64,000 bases of DNA from Alcaligenes parafaecalis (GTDB taxonomy: Bacteria; Pseudomonadota; Gammaproteobacteria; Burkholderiales; Burkholderiaceae_B): assembly GCF_026344135.1 (NCBI RefSeq), contig NZ_JAPKNA010000003.1, positions 434,001 through 498,000 on the forward strand. The letters run 5' to 3'. Shown here one piece after another: positions 60,847 to 64,000 of this stretch. Under the pieces are notes generated by a model. It saw only the letters and a list, made by a program, of their open reading frames with translations, did not search any database and was not told the DNA's origin. The stretch's first letter is position 1. Each line of letters opens with the position of its first letter. The position numbers and the translations under genes are program-made.

Positions 60847-61763
60847 AGAACCTGTCCTGGCGCAAACTGCTGCCCACCAGTCGCACGCTGGTGGTCGCAC
60901 CCACATTCCTGTGGATGATCCTGTTTCTGCTGGTGCCGTTTTTGCTCGTGTTCAAGATCAGTTTTGCCGATCTTGATTTCGGGGTGCCGCCGTATACGCC
61001 CTTGGCCCAGTTTGCCGAGGAAAGCATTTCCTTTGTCTTGAACCTGCGCGGCTATATTCTGCTGTTCAGCGACAATCTGTATTTGGCCACCTACGTCAGT
61101 TCGCTGAAGATGGCTGCTGTCACCACGATCTTTTGTATCCTGATCGGCTACCCGGTGGCTTACTACATTGCGCGGTCCTCTCCGGCCGTGCGCAGCCTGC
61201 TTTTACTGGCGGTGATTCTGCCGTTCTGGACCTCCATGCTGCTGCGCGTCTATGCCTGGGTAGGCATTTTGCGTGGTGATGGCCTGCTCAATCAGGTCTT
61301 GCTATGGATCGGGATTATTGATGCGCCGCTGGAAATCTACCGCACCGACCTGGCTGTCTATATCGGTTTGATCTACGCCTATCTGCCGTTTTTCATTCTG
61401 CCGCTGTACGCCAATCTGGTGAAGCTGGATATGCGCATGCTGGAAGCCGCTTACGATCTGGGCGCCCGTCCCTGGTCGGCCTTCTGGCATATCACTTTGC
61501 CCATGTCCATGTCCGGCGTGATTGCCGGTGCCATGCTGGTGTTTATCCCGGCAGTGGGCGAGTACGTGATTCCGGAAATGCTGGGCGGGGCCGATACCCT
61601 GATGATGGGGCGCGTCATGTGGACCGAGTTCTTCAATAACGCAGACTGGCCCATGGCCGCTGCCGTGACTTGCGTGATGGTCTTGCTGTTGATCATTCCT
61701 TTGATTTTCTTCCAGTACAGCCAGATGCGACAAATGGAAGCGCAACGGGGAGGCCGCTCATGA
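60843..61763 (+). CDS. potH: polyamine ABC transporter permease (PotH-like)
   Basis: Inner-membrane permease, 306 residues and six predicted segments. The EAA loop is MLEAAYDLGARPWSAFWHIT near residue 200, and GVIAGAMLVFIPAVGEYVIPEMLGG is typical of PotH/PotB. The N terminus carries TLVVAPTFLWMILFLLVPF. It overlaps potG and potI by four bases each, so the operon is tightly coupled. Confidence 0.92.
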   Translation: MKNLSWRKLLPTSRTLVVAPTFLWMILFLLVPFLLVFKISFADLDFGVPPYTPLAQFAEESISFVLNLRGYILLFSDNLYLATYVSSLKMAAVTTIFCILIGYPVAYYIARSSPAVRSLLLLAVILPFWTSMLLRVYAWVGILRGDGLLNQVLLWIGIIDAPLEIYRTDLAVYIGLIYAYLPFFILPLYANLVKLDMRMLEAAYDLGARPWSAFWHITLPMSMSGVIAGAMLVFIPAVGEYVIPEMLGGADTLMMGRVMWTEFFNNADWPMAAAVTCVMVLLLIIPLIFFQYSQMRQMEAQRGGRS

Positions 61764-62566
61764 CCAAGCCTAATCCTTGGCTGCGTGCCATCGTCCTGAC
61801 AGTGGGCTTCGGTTTTCTATACATACCGATTCTGTTCCTGATCGTCTTTTCATTTAATGAATCGGCCATCATGACGTCCTGGTCGGGTTTTTCCTTCCGC
61901 TGGTACGAGTCCCTTTTTCAGGACAAGGCTTTGCTGAGCGCCGCCAAGCTTTCTTTCCTGATTGCTGTGCTGACCGCCACTATGGCCACCATTCTGGGTA
62001 CCTGGGCCGCGTATGTGCTGGCCCGCATGGGGCGCTTCAAGGGCTTTGCTCTGTACATTGGTTTGGTCAGCGCACCGCTGGTCATTCCGGAAGTGGTGTT
62101 GGGCATTTCCCTGCTGCTGATGTTTGTGGAATTGAACTCCCTGTTTGGCTGGCCGGAACAGAACGGTATTTTCACGATCTGGGTCGGGCATGTAGTCTTG
62201 TGTACCGCCTATGCCACCGTGATTCTGCAATCGCGCATGCGTGAGCTGGATCGCTCCCAGGAAGAAGCGGCGCTGGATCTGGGCGCGACTCCCCTGAGAG
62301 CGTTTTTCCAGGTTGTCCTGCCTTCGATCGTACCGTCCTTGATGGCGGCCTGGTTGTTGGCCTTTACCCTGTCGCTGGACGATGTGGTGATTGCCTCCTT
62401 CCTGTCCGGTCCGGGCTTTACCACTTTGCCGGTGGAAGTGTTTTCGCGCGTACGCTTGGGCCTCAAGCCCGAGATCAACGCTTTGGCAACCCTGCTTATT
62501 CTGGTGATCGGTATTTTTGTGGTGGTTGCCAGTCGTTTGCAGGCACGCCGCGAGCGTCGCGCCTGA
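61760..62566 (+). CDS. potI: polyamine ABC transporter permease (PotI-like)
   Basis: Second permease, 268 residues. The EAA loop is RSQEEAALDLGATPLRAFFQ near residue 165; SFNESAIMTSWSGFSFRWYESLF near residue 30 is a PotI/PotC hallmark. The start overlaps the potH stop (ATGA). It ends the operon, and the following Spx-like gene has its own ribosome binding site after 18 bases. Confidence 0.92.
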   Translation: MTKPNPWLRAIVLTVGFGFLYIPILFLIVFSFNESAIMTSWSGFSFRWYESLFQDKALLSAAKLSFLIAVLTATMATILGTWAAYVLARMGRFKGFALYIGLVSAPLVIPEVVLGISLLLMFVELNSLFGWPEQNGIFTIWVGHVVLCTAYATVILQSRMRELDRSQEEAALDLGATPLRAFFQVVLPSIVPSLMAAWLLAFTLSLDDVVIASFLSGPGFTTLPVEVFSRVRLGLKPEINALATLLILVIGIFVVVASRLQARRERRA

Positions 62567-62584
62567 TTGATAAGGAGTATTGCC

Positions 62585-62938
62585 GTGTTCACGATGTATG
62601 GTTTGAAAAATTGCAGCACCTGCCAAAAGGCGATGGCCTGGTTTGAGCAAAACGGTCTGCCCTTGAACTTTGTGGATTACCGCGAACATCCCTTGGACGC
62701 AGCCCGCTTGCAACAATGGGCGCAGGAGCTGGGTGGCTGGCCCAAGCTGGTCAACCGTGCATCCATGACCTGGCGTAATCTGCCTGCGGAACGTAATGAG
62801 CCCCAGGACGATGCCCAATGGTTGGCCTTGATTGCCGAGTTTCCAGCGCTGGTGCGCCGCCCCTTGCTGATTACGTCTGAGGGCGAGGCTAGCGTGGGTT
62901 TCAACGAAGGCAAGTTTGCCGCTCGTTTTCTTAAATAA
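62585..62938 (+). CDS. ArsC/Spx-family thioredoxin-fold protein (YffB-like)
   Basis: A 117-residue protein with CXXC at Cys10 and Cys13 in GLKNCSTCQKA. The family includes arsenate reductases and Spx; YffB-like members here have unclear roles, likely glutathione- or thiol-linked reduction. GTG 62585 was chosen because AAGGAG (62571-62576) is 8 bases upstream; an ATG at 62594 is too close to the CXXC. It sits between potI and rpiA with no obvious relation to either. Confidence 0.82.
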   Translation: MFTMYGLKNCSTCQKAMAWFEQNGLPLNFVDYREHPLDAARLQQWAQELGGWPKLVNRASMTWRNLPAERNEPQDDAQWLALIAEFPALVRRPLLITSEGEASVGFNEGKFAARFLK

Positions 62939-62943
62939 ACCAA

Positions 62944-62970
62944 GGGGGGCCAAGCCCCCCGATTCTTTTA
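62944..62970 (+). terminator. GC hairpin between the Spx-like gene and rpiA
   Basis: GGGGGGC (62944-62950) pairs with GCCCCCC (62954-62960) around three bases, followed by GATTCTTTTA. The T-run is interrupted, so it may terminate only partly. It ends 9 bases before the rpiA ATG. Confidence 0.55.
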
Positions 62971-62978
62971 TATCTGCC

Positions 62979-63662
62979 ATGTACACACAGTCCGAACTTA
63001 AACAACAGGTGGCCCAGGCCGCGGTTGACTACGTCCTTCCTTTCCTGACCCCTGATTCCATTCTGGGTGTGGGTACGGGTTCCACGGTGGATCTGTTTAT
63101 TGATGCCTTGGCCGCACATAAACAGGCCTTCAAGGCTGCCGCCTCCAGCTCCGAGCGCTCGACGGCTCGCCTGCAAAGTCTGGGCATTGAAGTGCAAGAC
63201 CTGAACACCATCGAACGCATGGATTGGTATGTGGACGGTGCCGACGAAATCGATGCGGCTCTGAACATGACCAAGGGCGGTGGCGGTGCACTGACCCGTG
63301 AAAAAATCGTGGCCTCGGTCTCGGACAAATTCCTGTGCATCGTGGACGACTCCAAGCTGGTTGAGCGCCTGGGTGCATTCCCTTTGCCCGTAGAAGTCAT
63401 CCCCATGGCCAAGAACGCCGTGGCACGCCAGTTGCGTGCTTTGGGTGGCAATCCGGTGGAGCGTACGGGCTTTGTGACCGATAACGGTGGCCTGATTCTG
63501 GACGTGTCCGGTTTGTCGATTGCCGACCCCGCCGCTCTGGAAGCCCAGATCAACAATATGCCCGGTGTGGTGTGTTGTGGTCTGTTCGCGATTGCCCCGG
63601 CCAGCGTGGCTTTGATTGCCGGTCAACAGGGTGTGCGTACCCTGTCTGGTGACGGTTTCTGA
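62979..63662 (+). CDS. rpiA: ribose-5-phosphate isomerase A
   Basis: Interconverts ribose-5-phosphate and ribulose-5-phosphate in the pentose phosphate pathway. Of 227 residues, ILGVGTGSTVDLFIDAL near 28-44 and the catalytic DGADEIDAALNMTKGGGGALTREKI (core DGADEIDAALNMTKGGGG) near 86-104 are clear, with GNPVERTGFVTDNGGLILDV late. ATG 62979 lacks a good ribosome binding site; the hairpin directly upstream may compete for ribosome access. Confidence 0.95.
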   Translation: MYTQSELKQQVAQAAVDYVLPFLTPDSILGVGTGSTVDLFIDALAAHKQAFKAAASSSERSTARLQSLGIEVQDLNTIERMDWYVDGADEIDAALNMTKGGGGALTREKIVASVSDKFLCIVDDSKLVERLGAFPLPVEVIPMAKNAVARQLRALGGNPVERTGFVTDNGGLILDVSGLSIADPAALEAQINNMPGVVCCGLFAIAPASVALIAGQQGVRTLSGDGF

Positions 63663-63674
63663 ATTTTAATGTCT

Positions 63675-63711
63675 CTGTCATAATCGGTGCTTAATCTATC
63701 CACGGATTAAG
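63675..63711 (+). promoter_or_regulatory. possible Pho-box half site and inverted repeat upstream of phoU
   Basis: CTGTCAT (63675-63681) matches one half of a PhoB box but the second 7-mer is poor. CTTAATC (63690-63696) and GATTAAG (63705-63711) form a perfect 7-bp inverted repeat. Both lie within 75 bases of the phoU start. Confidence 0.3.
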
Positions 63712-63749
63712 CGCTGGCGCGAGCCATTTTGCTGTTACAGAAGGCCACT

Positions 63750-64000
63750 ATGAACGAACATACCAATAAGCAGTTTCACTCCGATCTGGAGGCCACCCGT
63801 TCGCTGTTCTTGCAGATGGGCGGTATTGTTGAATCTATGGTTCGCAGTGCGACCGAAGCCCTGCAAACTGGGGATATGTCGCTGGTTGACCAGGTTCGCG
63901 AGCGTGAAAAAGAAATCAACCGCCTGGAAGTGGAGATTGACGAGCGCATCACCAACCTGATCGCCCGTAATCAACCTACCGCCATTGACCTGCGTATGTT
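63750..64000 (+). CDS. phoU: phosphate transport regulator PhoU, 3'-truncated by window edge
   Basis: PhoU signals phosphate sufficiency from the Pst transporter to PhoR. Only the first 83 residues are seen: HFxxDLEATRSLFLQMGGIVESM and the metal-binding region with EREKEINRLEVEIDERI (about 54-70), a classic PhoU repeat. The start at 63750 gives the standard N terminus. Neighbouring pst or phoBR genes are not visible on this side. Confidence 0.9.
   Translation, partial: MNEHTNKQFHSDLEATRSLFLQMGGIVESMVRSATEALQTGDMSLVDQVREREKEINRLEVEIDERITNLIARNQPTAIDLRM

Noticed and set aside
63664..63692. Complete PhoB box before phoU
   Set aside because: Only one CTGTCAT unit is good; the units 11 bases either side match poorly, so it is listed only as a possible half site.

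Overview
The window reads as one chromosomal stretch from a betaproteobacterium of the order Burkholderiales. The moderately GC-rich genes, the phaC/phaB/phaR cluster, dxs next to folE2, and rimP-nusA-infB-rbfA-truB-typA point to the family Alcaligenaceae, possibly Alcaligenes. That assignment is inferred from gene content and protein style, not from a marker such as 16S rRNA. Gene density is high and most of the window is housekeeping. I see no phage, insertion sequence, CRISPR array or rRNA operon.

Layout. 1-2562: polyhydroxyalkanoate genes (phaC 3' end, phaB, phaR). 2569-5920: a COG3146 acyltransferase-like gene, an unrecognised exported protein, and two identical initiator tRNA genes around a 734-base gene-free spacer. 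5993-17254: a long rightward run with scpB and rluB, then the translation/transcription block rimP-nusA-infB-rbfA-truB-typA, preceded by a structured leader with a textbook terminator just before rimP. 17617-19280: an SQR-like flavoprotein with a DUF1641 partner. 19355-22322: a leftward basic-amino-acid ABC transporter lacking its ATPase, and a LOG-family gene whose start codon overlaps that of the divergent polA. 25136-27670: a Na/Pi cotransporter, then a decayed patch with a broken MarR regulator and a small aceE remnant. 27777-33359: mixed accessory genes, htpX, a DMT transporter with a sulfurtransferase, and xseB. 33361-37364: isoprenoid precursors (ispA, dxs) and folE2. 37508-40727: rpsF-priB-rpsR-rplI and dnaB. 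40824-45604: leftward BASS transporter, pdxA, PIN-PhoH, bcp and an Mth938-like gene. 45773-49664: alaC-hom-thrC, ending in an elaborate nested hairpin. 49975-53680: speG and the squalene genes hpnC-hpnD-hpnE. 53751-58525: alr, an SDR, radA, a TauE-like exporter and kdkA. 58603-62566: polyamine transporter potFGHI. 62585-64000: a Spx/ArsC-like protein, rpiA and the start of phoU.

How the genes connect. HpnCDE use farnesyl diphosphate, which IspA makes from isoprenoid units started by Dxs; Dxs product also feeds pyridoxal phosphate through PdxA, and the PLP enzymes Alr, AlaC and ThrC are encoded here. SpeG and PotFGHI both concern polyamines. PhoU and the PhoU-like domain of the Na/Pi cotransporter both concern phosphate. 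The DNA replication, repair and segregation genes (polA, dnaB, priB, xseB, radA, scpB) are scattered.

The points most worth a second look are the attenuator-like rimP leader, the two-base overlap of the LOG and polA start codons, the aceE/MarR decay patch, the three-tier hairpin after thrC, and the flavoprotein/DUF1641 pair behind a structured leader. I did not find a clearly new multi-gene system.
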